64,000 nucleotides of DNA from an uncultured Planctomycetia bacterium (GTDB lineage Bacteria; Planctomycetota; Phycisphaerae; FEN-1346; JAACEH01): the NCBI GenBank assembly GCA_903929765.1, contig CAIYVX010000001.1:1-64000 (forward strand), in the 5' to 3' direction. This document shows, one piece after another, positions 24,876 through 33,533 of the stretch. Made by a program: the position numbers and the translations under genes. The notes under the pieces were generated by a model. It made no database searches. It saw only the letters and a program-made list of their open reading frames with translations, and was not told where the DNA came from. The number at the start of each line of letters is the position of its first letter. Within the stretch, counting starts at the first letter, position 1.

Positions 24876-26081
24876 ATGAACTATTTATTGAAACCTGACC
24901 AACTGCTCAAACCGGACGCACGGTTCCAGTTGAACCTCACGGCCCGGCTGCTCTTTGTGAACATCATCGCCCTGATGGCCGTGGGGATTCTGATGGTCTA
25001 CTCGGCCAGCGTTTCGGCCCTGCCCGACGAGCGTCTGGGGGCCTTCAACCGCCTCCTGATGTTCGGGCCGGTGGCCGTGGTCGCCCTGCTGCTGGGCATG
25101 TGGTTGCCCTACGACAAACTCAACCGCTGGTGGGCGGCCATCGCCTTGCTGGCTGTCACCGTGCTCCTGCTGGTTGCCGTCCTCAAGTTCGGCAGCGAAG
25201 TCAACCACGCCCGCCGCTGGTTCCGCTTTCCGCTGGGGCCGATAGAACTGTCGTTCCAGCCCAGCGAACTGGCCAAGCTGGCGGTGATCATCTTCTTCGC
25301 CTGGTTCCTGTCGCGGCCGGAGCCGGCGGGGCGGAACTGGCGCGAGGGCCTGCTGAAAAAATTCCTGCCGCTCGCGCTGATTCTGGGCGCGGTCTGCGGC
25401 CTGATCGCCCTTCAGGACCTGGGCACGGCGGTGCTGGTGGGGGCGATCGGGGCGGGCTTGATGATGGCCGGCGGCGTCCCGTGGTGGCAACTGGGCGCGC
25501 TCGTGCCGCCGGTGGCCGGAGCGCTCTACGTCCTGATCGTCAAATATCCATACCGTATGAATCGGCTGATGATCTATACCAATCCGTGGCAAGACCCGCG
25601 CGGCCTGGGTTTCCACATCATTCAGAGCCTCTACGCCATCGGCTCCGGCGGGCCGTTCGGACTGGGCCTGGGCTACGGCGTGCAGAAACTCGGCTACCTG
25701 CCCGAAAACACGACCGACTTTATTTTCTCGGTGATCTGTGAGGAAATGGGCGTGGCCGGCGGCATACTGGTCATCCTGCTCTTCCTCGGTCTGGCCCTGC
25801 TGGGCCTGCGAATCATGAGCCGCGCTCCGAATAAGTTTGCGTATCTTCTGGCCCTGGGCGTTGTGCTCTGGACCACGATTCAGGCGATTATCAACATCGG
25901 CGTGGCCACCGGAGCGCTGCCCACGAAGGGCATCGCCCTGCCGCTCATTAGTTCCGGCGGTTCGGGCCTGGTGCTGACGGCGGCGGCGCTGGGCTTGTTG
26001 CTCTCTGTCGGTTGCCGGTCGCCGGAGTTGGCGGGGCAGCCAGATCGTTCAACGGAAAGTTTGACGCCTGAGGTGGCGTGA
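24876..26081 (+). CDS. ftsW: septal glycan polymerase FtsW
   Basis: A 401-residue SEDS-family protein with about ten membrane helices that polymerises lipid II at the septum together with FtsI. Typical motifs are MVYSASVSA in the first helix, FQPSELAKLAVIIFFA, the NPWQDP loop, and ISSGGSGLV near the C-terminus. The start is 9 bases after mraY, so the two are probably co-translated. Confidence 0.96.
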   Translation: MNYLLKPDQLLKPDARFQLNLTARLLFVNIIALMAVGILMVYSASVSALPDERLGAFNRLLMFGPVAVVALLLGMWLPYDKLNRWWAAIALLAVTVLLLVAVLKFGSEVNHARRWFRFPLGPIELSFQPSELAKLAVIIFFAWFLSRPEPAGRNWREGLLKKFLPLALILGAVCGLIALQDLGTAVLVGAIGAGLMMAGGVPWWQLGALVPPVAGALYVLIVKYPYRMNRLMIYTNPWQDPRGLGFHIIQSLYAIGSGGPFGLGLGYGVQKLGYLPENTTDFIFSVICEEMGVAGGILVILLFLGLALLGLRIMSRAPNKFAYLLALGVVLWTTIQAIINIGVATGALPTKGIALPLISSGGSGLVLTAAALGLLLSVGCRSPELAGQPDRSTESLTPEVA

Positions 26082-26100
26082 CGATGGTCCCCGGCGAAAC

Positions 26101-26123
26101 ATGGCGGCAAACAACGCCGCCAT
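26101..26123. repeat. ATGGCGGC palindrome
   Basis: ATGGCGGC and GCCGCCAT pair around AAACAAC; flanks GAAAC and GCCACCC. It is the inverted twin of the element at 18663-18687. Confidence 0.6.
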
Positions 26124-26165
26124 GCCACCCGTTCTCTCTTAAGGGAATGGGAAAACGGCAACGAA

Positions 26166-27275
26166 ATGGGTGAAGGACCGAGAATTCTCTTTGCCGGCGG
26201 TGGGACGGGCGGGCATCTGTATCCCGGCCTGGCGGTGGCGGACGCGATGATGAAGCTGGTGCCGGAGACGGAGATTCGGTTTTACGTCACGCGGCGGGCG
26301 ATTGATCGGCAGGTTTTGGCGGCGCATCCGTATGCGGCAGAGTATGTCGAGGTGCGAGGATTTTCGCCGAAGCCGTGGACCTGGCCGGGGCTGGCGCTGT
26401 CGATGCTGCGAAACCGGCAACAGGCCGGGCGGTACCTGGAAGAGTTTCGCCCGCAGGCCGTGGTCGGGCTGGGCGGATTTGGATCGTATGCCGCGACGCG
26501 GGCGGCGCAGCGGCTGGGCTTGCCGAACTTCGTCCTGAACCCGGACCTGGTGGTCGGGCGGGCGAATCGACGGCTGGCCCGGCGGGCGACGGCGGTGTTC
26601 GTGCAGTTCGCCGAGACGGCGGCCACGGTGCGGACGCGCGGGCGGGTTGAGGTGGTCGGCTGCCCGATTCGCGAGAGCCTGTTCGGCATCGACCGGGCCG
26701 AGGCCTGCCGGAAGTTGGAATTGGACCCGGCCCGCAAGACGCTGGTCGTGACCGGGGCGAGCCTCGGGGCGCGGAGCGTCAACCAGGCGGTGGTCATGCT
26801 GGCGGAGCGGTGGGCCGAGTTCGCCGATTGGCAGATTCTGCACCTGGCCGGCCGGGAGAACGCCGCCGAAGTTCGCGCCGCCGTGGGTTCGACCAAGCCG
26901 TTCTACAACGTGCGCGATTACGTGGAGGAGATGGGCCTCGTGTACGCGGCGACGGACCTGATCGTGGCCCGTTCCGGGGCGGGGAGCGTGGCGGAGATTA
27001 CGGCCCTGGGCCTGTCGTCGGTGCTGGTGCCGTATCCGTTTCACCGGGATCGCCATCAGGAGCAGCACGCCGAACTTCTGGCGGCGGCGGGGGCGGCAGA
27101 AATCGTGCTCGACCGACTCGACGCGCGGGCCAATGCTGAAGCCTTGTGGCCGGTCTTGTCGAAATTGATGAAGGACGCCGACCGGCGGAAAACGATGGCT
27201 GCGGCGGCGAAAAAACTTGGCCACCCGGAGGCGGCACGAAGAGTGGCGGAGAAGATACTTGGAGCGGCGATGTAG
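26166..27275 (+). CDS. murG: UDP-GlcNAc:lipid I GlcNAc transferase
   Basis: A 369-residue peripheral membrane GT-B glycosyltransferase that makes lipid II. The N-terminal GGGTGGHLYPGLAVA loop and the second loop ARSGAGSVAEITALGL are both family signatures, and PFHRDRHQEQHAE is the nucleotide-sugar binding segment. Length is typical. ATG at 26166. Confidence 0.96.
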   Translation: MGEGPRILFAGGGTGGHLYPGLAVADAMMKLVPETEIRFYVTRRAIDRQVLAAHPYAAEYVEVRGFSPKPWTWPGLALSMLRNRQQAGRYLEEFRPQAVVGLGGFGSYAATRAAQRLGLPNFVLNPDLVVGRANRRLARRATAVFVQFAETAATVRTRGRVEVVGCPIRESLFGIDRAEACRKLELDPARKTLVVTGASLGARSVNQAVVMLAERWAEFADWQILHLAGRENAAEVRAAVGSTKPFYNVRDYVEEMGLVYAATDLIVARSGAGSVAEITALGLSSVLVPYPFHRDRHQEQHAELLAAAGAAEIVLDRLDARANAEALWPVLSKLMKDADRRKTMAAAAKKLGHPEAARRVAEKILGAAM

Positions 27276-27301
27276 CAGGGGATGGAGCGTCAAGAGCGCG
27301 A

Positions 27302-27351
27302 ACCCCTCACCCGGCCGCTTCGCGGCCACCCTCTCCCAAGGGAGAGGGGTT
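27302..27351. repeat. CCCTCACCC...AGGGGT palindromic repeat
   Basis: Same frame as the copies at 18701 and 23640, but the core stem is GGCCGCTTCGCGGCC instead of GGCCCTGAAGGGCC. Both sides of the stem have changed together. Confidence 0.75.
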
Positions 27352-27398
27352 AATCGGTGCGGTTGACACTGAAACGGAAAGGGCTTAAAGTGGGGGTT

Positions 27399-28856
27399 AT
27401 GACGGAAGAAATGATCGAGCGAATTCCCTTTCACGCCACCGGCACGGCCTTCGCCGGCCAGCGCGTCCACTTTATCGGCATCGGCGGTTGCGGCATGAGG
27501 GGCTTGGCGGCGCTCCTGATGCGCGAGGGCGCGGTGGTTTCCGGGTCCGACCGGCAATCGTCGCCGCAAACCGATTGGCTGGCCAGTCTGGGCGCGCAAA
27601 TGGCCATCGGCCAGCGGGCCGAGAATCTGCCGGAAAATATCGACCGCGTGGTGATCAGCGCCGCCATCAAGGACGAAAATCCTGAACTCATGGCGGCGCG
27701 GGAGCGCGGGTTGTCCGTGGTGAAATACGCCGGGCTTCTGGGCGAGGCGATGCGTTGCCGCGTTGGCGTTGCGATTTCAGGGACGCACGGCAAATCGACC
27801 ACCTCGGCCCTGGTGGCCTACATGTTGACGCTGGCCGGCCTCGATCCGTCCTACGTCGTGGGCGGCGACGTGCCGCAACTGGGCGGCGGCAGCCGGGCCG
27901 GCGGCGGGCCGCATTTCGTGGCCGAGTCCTGCGAGTTCGACCGCTCGTTCCTGAGCCTCTTTCCGCGGATCGCCGCGATTCTTAATGTGGAGATGGATCA
28001 TCTGGATTGCTATGACGATCTGGCGGCGATTCAGGCCTCCTTCGCGGCCTTCGCCGCCCTGGTGCCGGCCGACGGGCGGCTGATCGTCAACGCCGAAGAT
28101 CGCAACATCCGCCCGGTGATCGAAGGGCTTTCCGCCCCCATCGAAACTTTCGGCATCGACGACGAGAAGGCCGATTGGCGGGCCGTGAACGTGACCGCCG
28201 TGCGCGGGCGAGGGCGGTTCGAGATCATGTACCACGGCCAGCGTTTCGGCGTTGGCCAGATGAGGTTGCCCGGGCGGCACAACGTCATGAACGCCCTGGC
28301 GGCGGCCGCTCTGGCCCACCACGCCGGGGCCGACCGCGACGCCATTCTGCGGGCCATGGCCACGTTCAGCGGCGTCGGCCGGCGGATGGAGCTCAAAGGG
28401 ATTTCGCACGGCATAACGGTCGTGGACGATTACGCCCACCATCCGACGGAAATCCGGGCCTCGTTGCGGGCCATCCGCGACGCCTACGAGCCGGACCGGC
28501 TCTGGGTCGTCTTTCAGCCGCACCAGCACAGCCGCACGCGATTTTTGCTGGCCGACTTCGCCCAGAGTTTCGGGGCTGCCGACACGGTGCTGGTGCCGGA
28601 CATCTATTTCGTGCGCGACAGCGAATCGGAGAAACAGGCCGTCAGTTCGGGCGACCTGGTGAGCGAAATTCGCCGCGCCGGCGGAAATGCGCAGTACCTG
28701 GAATCGTTTGACGAAATCATGGACCGCCTTTCGGCGGACCTGCGGCCGGGCGATTGCCTGGTCACGATGGGCGCCGGCAGCGTCTACGAAATTGCCGACC
28801 GCCTGCTGATGCGGCTCGGCCAACTGGCCAGTGCGGCCGGCGCTGCAGGAAAATAG
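27399..28856 (+). CDS. murC: UDP-MurNAc-L-alanine ligase
   Basis: A 485-residue enzyme adding the first stem residue. It has the N-terminal UDP-binding loop FIGIGGCGMRG, the P-loop GTHGKSTT at about 128-135, HPTEIRASL and VFQPHQHSRTR in the C-terminal domain. The start at 27399 follows a G-rich site; an in-frame upstream start at 27357 would add 14 unconserved residues. It is followed 13 bases later by murB. Confidence 0.95.
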   Translation: MTEEMIERIPFHATGTAFAGQRVHFIGIGGCGMRGLAALLMREGAVVSGSDRQSSPQTDWLASLGAQMAIGQRAENLPENIDRVVISAAIKDENPELMAARERGLSVVKYAGLLGEAMRCRVGVAISGTHGKSTTSALVAYMLTLAGLDPSYVVGGDVPQLGGGSRAGGGPHFVAESCEFDRSFLSLFPRIAAILNVEMDHLDCYDDLAAIQASFAAFAALVPADGRLIVNAEDRNIRPVIEGLSAPIETFGIDDEKADWRAVNVTAVRGRGRFEIMYHGQRFGVGQMRLPGRHNVMNALAAAALAHHAGADRDAILRAMATFSGVGRRMELKGISHGITVVDDYAHHPTEIRASLRAIRDAYEPDRLWVVFQPHQHSRTRFLLADFAQSFGAADTVLVPDIYFVRDSESEKQAVSSGDLVSEIRRAGGNAQYLESFDEIMDRLSADLRPGDCLVTMGAGSVYEIADRLLMRLGQLASAAGAAGK

Positions 28857-28869
28857 GGAGCATAACGTC

Positions 28870-29751
28870 ATGACCGTTTTCAAAGGTTTCGAGGAAATCG
28901 TCCGCGAGAAGGTGTCGCTTGGACCGCTGACGACCTTCAAGATCGGCGGGCCGGCGGAATATTTCCTTCAGCCGCGCACCGAGGAAGAGTTGGCGGCCGT
29001 CCTGGTCCGATGCGGCGAGGAAAAGCTTGACGTCCACGTGCTGGGCGGCGGGTCGAACGTCCTGGTGCCCGACGAGGGCGTGACGGGCGCGGTGATTCAG
29101 CTTGAGCCCAAGGGTTTCGGCGGGTTCGCGGTGGTCGAGGGCGAACTGGTCCGGGCCGGGGCGAGCCTGGGGTTGCCCAAGCTGGTCCGCAGCGCCGCCG
29201 AGGCGCATCTGTCGGGCGTCGAGCCGCTCGTGGGCATTCCCGGCTGGGTTGGCGGCGCGGTCCGCATGAACGCCGGCGGGGCCTGGGGCGACATCGGCCA
29301 GGTGGTTGAGCGGGTTCAGGTCATGGACGCCCGCGGGCAGGTCTTCTGGCGCGACCGCGACGATCTGGCCTTCGGCTATCGCCGCAGCAACGTCGCCGCC
29401 CGGTTCGTCCTGGCCGCCGAGTTGCGCCTGGCCGAGGACGACGAAACGCGCATCGCCAAGTTTATGAAGGAAATCTGGTTCGCCAAGAAGAATGCCCAGC
29501 CCATGAGCAACCGTTCCGCCGGCTGCGTCTTCAAGAACCCGCGCGGCATGAGCGCCGGGGCCTTGATCGACCAGTGCGGCCTGAAGGGCACGAAGATCGG
29601 CGGCGCCATCATCTCGCGCAAGCACGCCAACTACATCGTGGCTACGGCCGAGACCAAAGCCGAAGACGTCAAGAAGCTGATCGAACTGATTCTGGACAAG
29701 GTGAACGAAAAATTTGAGACCGTGCTCGAACTTGAGCTGGAGATCTGGTGA
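28870..29751 (+). CDS. murB: UDP-N-acetylenolpyruvoylglucosamine reductase
   Basis: A 293-residue FAD enzyme that reduces enolpyruvyl-UDP-GlcNAc to UDP-MurNAc. FAD-binding motifs are TTFKIGGPAEY, LGGGSNVLVPDEG and GIPGWVGGAVRMNAG. The active-site segment is RSAGCVFKNP: Cys stands where E. coli has the catalytic Ser229, a variation I recall from other MurB proteins. It lacks the extra loop of type I enzymes (YRRSN is followed directly by the barrel). Confidence 0.95.
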   Translation: MTVFKGFEEIVREKVSLGPLTTFKIGGPAEYFLQPRTEEELAAVLVRCGEEKLDVHVLGGGSNVLVPDEGVTGAVIQLEPKGFGGFAVVEGELVRAGASLGLPKLVRSAAEAHLSGVEPLVGIPGWVGGAVRMNAGGAWGDIGQVVERVQVMDARGQVFWRDRDDLAFGYRRSNVAARFVLAAELRLAEDDETRIAKFMKEIWFAKKNAQPMSNRSAGCVFKNPRGMSAGALIDQCGLKGTKIGGAIISRKHANYIVATAETKAEDVKKLIELILDKVNEKFETVLELELEIW

Positions 29752-29758
29752 TACGACC

Positions 29759-30745
29759 ATGATGGCAACGCGACGAACTGGTTTCGCGGCCGGGGCGCCC
29801 GAGTGCCGGCCCTCGGCCACGCGCGTGACCGTGCTCATGGGCGGCACGAGCGCCGAACGCGAAGTCTCGCTCCTCTCGGGCCGCGAGGTCTCAAAGGCCC
29901 TGCGCTCGGCGGGGTTCCTCGTGAAGGACGTGGACCTCCAGCCCGACGAGGTGCGGCTCTTGGCCGGCCGCGATTTCGACGTGGCCTTCATCGCCCTGCA
30001 CGGCGGTTTCGGCGAGGATGGCACGCTGCAGCGGCAACTCGACCGCCTGGGCCTGGCCTACACCGGCTCCGGGGCCGAGGCCAGCCGCCTGGCCATGGAC
30101 AAAGTCGCGTCCAAAGAACTTTTTGTCGCCGCCGGCGTCGCCACGCCCGATTGGCGGCTGGTGGCACGCGGCGATGCGGCCGGGACAAGGGAAGCTTACG
30201 ACGCTCTGGGGTCGGCCGTGGCCGTCAAGCCGCGCGACGACGGATCGAGCGTCGCCGTGACGCTGGCCGAAACTTTTGAGGCTTTCCAGGCCGGTCTTGA
30301 CGCGGTCTTCAAGATTCGCGGCGAGGCCCTGGTCGAGCGGCTGGTGCGCGGCCGCGAACTGACCGTCGGCGTCCTGGCCGATCAGGGGCTGCCGATCATC
30401 GAAATTATTCCCGACGCTGCGTTCTACGATTACAACGCCAAGTACCTGAGCGACGCGACGCGCTATGTGGCCAATCCGGAATTGCCCGCCGGCCTGACGG
30501 AACGGATTCAGGCCCTGGCCGTGGCGGCGCATCGGTCGCTCGGCTGCCGCGATTTTTCGCGCGTCGACGTGATGCTCGACTCCGCCGGCGAGCCGACGGT
30601 GTTGGAGGTGAACACGATCCCCGGCTTTACGACGCACAGTCTGTTGCCGAAGGCGGCTGCGGCGGCGGGCCTTGATTTTGCCGCTCTGTGCCGCACGATG
30701 GTGGAACTGGCCTTGTCCCGGAAAGTGGCCGGGCAGGGAAGATAA
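29759..30745 (+). CDS. ddl: D-alanine-D-alanine ligase
   Basis: An ATP-grasp ligase of about 328 residues providing D-Ala-D-Ala for MurF. The N-terminal VLMGGTSAEREVSLLSG motif, VKPRDDGSSVAV (grasp loop), ELTVGVL and the C-terminal EVNTIPGFTTHSLLPKAA are all conserved. There are two adjacent ATG codons (29759, 29762) with no strong ribosome site; translation may couple to murB, whose stop is 8 bases earlier. Confidence 0.95.
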   Translation: MMATRRTGFAAGAPECRPSATRVTVLMGGTSAEREVSLLSGREVSKALRSAGFLVKDVDLQPDEVRLLAGRDFDVAFIALHGGFGEDGTLQRQLDRLGLAYTGSGAEASRLAMDKVASKELFVAAGVATPDWRLVARGDAAGTREAYDALGSAVAVKPRDDGSSVAVTLAETFEAFQAGLDAVFKIRGEALVERLVRGRELTVGVLADQGLPIIEIIPDAAFYDYNAKYLSDATRYVANPELPAGLTERIQALAVAAHRSLGCRDFSRVDVMLDSAGEPTVLEVNTIPGFTTHSLLPKAAAAAGLDFAALCRTMVELALSRKVAGQGR

Positions 30746-30761
30746 CATAAAGGACAAACAG

Positions 30762-31727
30762 ATGATTCCAATTACACGGTTGCAAGATGGTGCGGACAAA
30801 GCCTTGGCCGGCGTGAAGGCCCGGATGAAACCGTTCCAGACCGTCCTCGTGGCCGTGGCCGTGGCCGCCGTCGGCTGTGCCGCCGTTTACGGCCTGTACG
30901 CCTACCGCGACCAGGTCGCCGCCCGCAACGCCTATTGCATCCGCCCGGCAGACCTGCGGCTGGTGCAGACCACGTCGTGGATGACGCCGGAGATCGCCGA
31001 GGAAATTCACGGTTCCCTGAACACTCTGCCGCCGCGCCTCAGCGTCATGGATGACGATGCGGCCGGGCGCGTGGCCGCCTGCCTGGAAAAAAGTCCCTGG
31101 GTCCGCAAGGTTCACGAGGTCCGCTTCAACGCCCCGCGAGCCGGCGACCAGACCGGCGGCGTCGATGTCTCGCTGTCGCTGCGCCGTCCCGTGGCTTTCG
31201 TCCAGATCGGCGAAGGCGCTGCGGCCAGGTATGTGGCCATCGACCGCGAGGGCCTCCGCGTCAGCCGCGATCCCGCCGCCGAGCCGCTGCTGGGCGACCG
31301 GGTGCTGCTGGTCATCACCGGCGTGCGTTCCCAACCGCCGGGGCAGGGGGCCGTGTGGGGCGATCCGGCGGTGCTGGCCGGGGCCGACGTGGCTGCCGCC
31401 TTCCAATCCGACGCCGGCCACGATGACGCCGTCCGGTTCAAGCTGGCTCGCATCGACGTCTCCAACCTCGGCGGCCTGCGCGACCGCAAGCAGCCGGAAA
31501 TCGTCATCTATACCAAGGACAACGGGCCGCGCATTCTCTGGGGCGGGCCGCGTAACAAACGGACCGAAACTCTCGAAGGCACGCCGGAGGAAAAGGTACT
31601 CTGCCTGCGGAAACTGTTCCTGACGGAAGGTTCGTTCGAGGGTCATTTCGACCAGATCGACCTGGTCGAACGGCAGGTCCGCCGCCTGCCCACCGACACG
31701 CACCACAAAGCGAGCCTGCGCGGTTAG
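30762..31727 (+). CDS. ftsQ: FtsQ-like division protein
   Basis: A 321-residue bitopic protein with ATG after AAAGGAC. A short cytosolic part precedes one membrane helix at about residues 25-45 and a periplasmic domain. SPWVRKVHEVRF and RRPVAFVQIG followed by YVAIDREGLRVS match the POTRA-to-beta junction of FtsQ/DivIB. In other bacteria FtsQ follows ddl exactly as here. Overall similarity is low, so the assignment rests on motif order and context. No ftsA or ftsZ follows. Confidence 0.7.
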   Translation: MIPITRLQDGADKALAGVKARMKPFQTVLVAVAVAAVGCAAVYGLYAYRDQVAARNAYCIRPADLRLVQTTSWMTPEIAEEIHGSLNTLPPRLSVMDDDAAGRVAACLEKSPWVRKVHEVRFNAPRAGDQTGGVDVSLSLRRPVAFVQIGEGAAARYVAIDREGLRVSRDPAAEPLLGDRVLLVITGVRSQPPGQGAVWGDPAVLAGADVAAAFQSDAGHDDAVRFKLARIDVSNLGGLRDRKQPEIVIYTKDNGPRILWGGPRNKRTETLEGTPEEKVLCLRKLFLTEGSFEGHFDQIDLVERQVRRLPTDTHHKASLRG

Positions 31728-31747
31728 TGCCGGGCCACGGTGGCACT
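31726..31747. repeat. AGTGCC/GGCACT palindrome
   Basis: It overlaps the ftsQ stop codon and ends two bases before the next start codon, flanked by the ACTAAT seen at other hairpins. Confidence 0.5.
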
Positions 31748-31748
31748 A

Positions 31749-32462
31749 ATGAACCATCTTCTGACTAAACCTCAGGCCGCCGACGCGTCCGCGCCGAGCG
31801 GCCTGCTTTCTTTGGCTGCCTTTGAAGCCCTTGCCCTCTTGGCCACGCTGCTGCTCACGACCGTTCTCGGCGCGATCAGCCGCCAGGCTTCGGTCCTCAC
31901 TTCGCCTGCCAACGCTCTGCCCGCCGTTGCGGTCGTCGCCGCCGTTTTCCTCGTACTGGTCTATCCGCTCTGGCCGGGGCGATTGTTGGGTGGCGCGGAA
32001 TTGGTGGAAAGTTTCTGGCTCTGGGCGGCGCGGCGAGTTGCCGAAGCGGCGCTCGTCCTGGTTGTGGCTGCGCCGTTCTTCAGTGCGGCGGCGATCTTTT
32101 CCGGCGAATCGTTTGGTCGCGTCGGGGCGATTCTGGCCGGCCTCTCCGGCACCGCCGTGGCGGCTATTGTTTATCGCTTCTTTCACCAGGGCGCCTCGCC
32201 GGGTTGGCGGCTCGTGGCCCTGGTCGACGCCGTGGCCTTTGTCTTCGGCCCGCTGATTGTGGGCTACCTGGTTCTGGAATTTTACGACACGTCCATCGGT
32301 TGGGGTTGGCTGATTTCTTCGGCGGCGCTCGGGCGGGAACTTTCATTGAACGGATTGGCTGTGGGCAGCGAAAGTTTCTGGGTCGGCGTGGTCGGTTACA
32401 CGGCGGTTTCGCTCGTGGCGCTGGCCGTCATGTGGCCGTTGGTGCGGAAACCTGCGGCGTAG
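31749..32462 (+). CDS. polytopic membrane protein of unknown function
   Basis: A 237-residue protein with about six hydrophobic segments (for example LALLATLLLTTVLGAI, AVVAAVFLVLVYPL, VSLVALAVMWPLV). No family motif is recognised. ATG at 31749 lies directly after a palindrome and has no evident ribosome site, though GTG at 31740 is in frame. Its last 35 bases overlap the convergent lpxL gene. It may be the last gene of the dcw operon. Confidence 0.6.
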   Translation: MNHLLTKPQAADASAPSGLLSLAAFEALALLATLLLTTVLGAISRQASVLTSPANALPAVAVVAAVFLVLVYPLWPGRLLGGAELVESFWLWAARRVAEAALVLVVAAPFFSAAAIFSGESFGRVGAILAGLSGTAVAAIVYRFFHQGASPGWRLVALVDAVAFVFGPLIVGYLVLEFYDTSIGWGWLISSAALGRELSLNGLAVGSESFWVGVVGYTAVSLVALAVMWPLVRKPAA

Positions 32463-33393
32463 CGGGCTGCTTTTTCTGTTTCGGCGGCGGCGGATCGCGC
32501 CAGCGGCGGTGCATCCAGAGATACTGGTCCGGGGCCTTGCGAATCAGGACTTCCAGGGCCGTGGTGTAGCGCTCGGTGATGTGCCGCACGGCCTCTTTGT
32601 CGTCCTTGTATTCTTCCGGTTCGATCACGTCGATAATTTCGCATTGGAACTTGAAGTGGTTGCCGAGCCGCCAGGCCCCGCCGACGATGATCGGACAATT
32701 CTGGTCCATAGCCAGCAGGGCGACGCTCTTGTAGGTCGAGGCCGGGCGGCCGAAGAAGTTGACCCACAGGCCGCGGGCTCCGGCGTGCTGGTCGCCGACG
32801 ATGCACAGCGGCGACTGCGACTTGATCACCTCCAGCATCACGTCCGTGGCCCCGAACTTGGTGATGATGGTCTGGCCGGTCTCCTGTCTCTGTCGCAACA
32901 TCCAGTTCTCAATATAAGAATTGTCCAGCGGCCGGGCCACGGCATAGGACCGCACGCCCAAGGCCCCGATGGTGTAGCCCATGACCTCCCAGTTGCCGAA
33001 GTGGCCGGTCAGCATGATGACGCTGCGGCGGTCGAGGATCAGGCGAAGGCCCTTGTGTACCTCGACCAGGTTGACGTATTCAAACCAGTTATTGCGATTG
33101 ATGAGCTTGGCCAGGCTGAGGATTTCCACGGCCAGCATGACCATGTGTTGGCAGCAGCGGCGGGCCACGGTCTCAATGTGATGCGGCGTCCAGTCGCGGC
33201 CGAAGGCCTGGGTCAGGTTGTCGATGGCCCGCAGGCGATGGCGCTTGTCCACGAGGAAGAGCAGATTGCCCAGGCCCCGGGCCACGGCCTGGGCGACCTC
33301 AATCGGGCAAAGCTGAATGAGCATGACCCCGGCGCGCAGACCGAGGTACAAGAGATAATCGAACAGCGGACTGAGTCGGGAGCGTTTTTTCAT
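32428..33393 (-). CDS. lpxL: lipid A biosynthesis lauroyl/myristoyl acyltransferase-like
   Basis: A 321-residue LpxL/HtrB-family enzyme. The catalytic HxxxxE is GHFGNWE (H131, E136), preceded by a membrane-binding N-terminus (residues 12-30). GDQHAGARGLWVNFFGRPAS is the conserved second motif, and YLWMHRRWR near the C-terminus is typical. It adds secondary acyl chains to lipid A at the inner membrane and implies an LPS-bearing outer membrane. The Lys/Pro-rich tail overlaps the convergent neighbour. Confidence 0.88.
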   Translation of the reverse strand: MKKRSRLSPLFDYLLYLGLRAGVMLIQLCPIEVAQAVARGLGNLLFLVDKRHRLRAIDNLTQAFGRDWTPHHIETVARRCCQHMVMLAVEILSLAKLINRNNWFEYVNLVEVHKGLRLILDRRSVIMLTGHFGNWEVMGYTIGALGVRSYAVARPLDNSYIENWMLRQRQETGQTIITKFGATDVMLEVIKSQSPLCIVGDQHAGARGLWVNFFGRPASTYKSVALLAMDQNCPIIVGGAWRLGNHFKFQCEIIDVIEPEEYKDDKEAVRHITERYTTALEVLIRKAPDQYLWMHRRWRDPPPPKQKKQPATPQVSAPTAT

Positions 33394-33533
33394 AGCCGTT
33401 TCGTGCCACTAGATTAGCAGCGGCCCGCCCCGCCGTCAACGCGCGTCCCGCAGATCGTCAGGTGAGCGGTTGACGGGGCCGGGCCGGGAGGGTAGTCTGG
33501 TAGGCTCGACAGGTGAATCAGAGAGGATCAACA

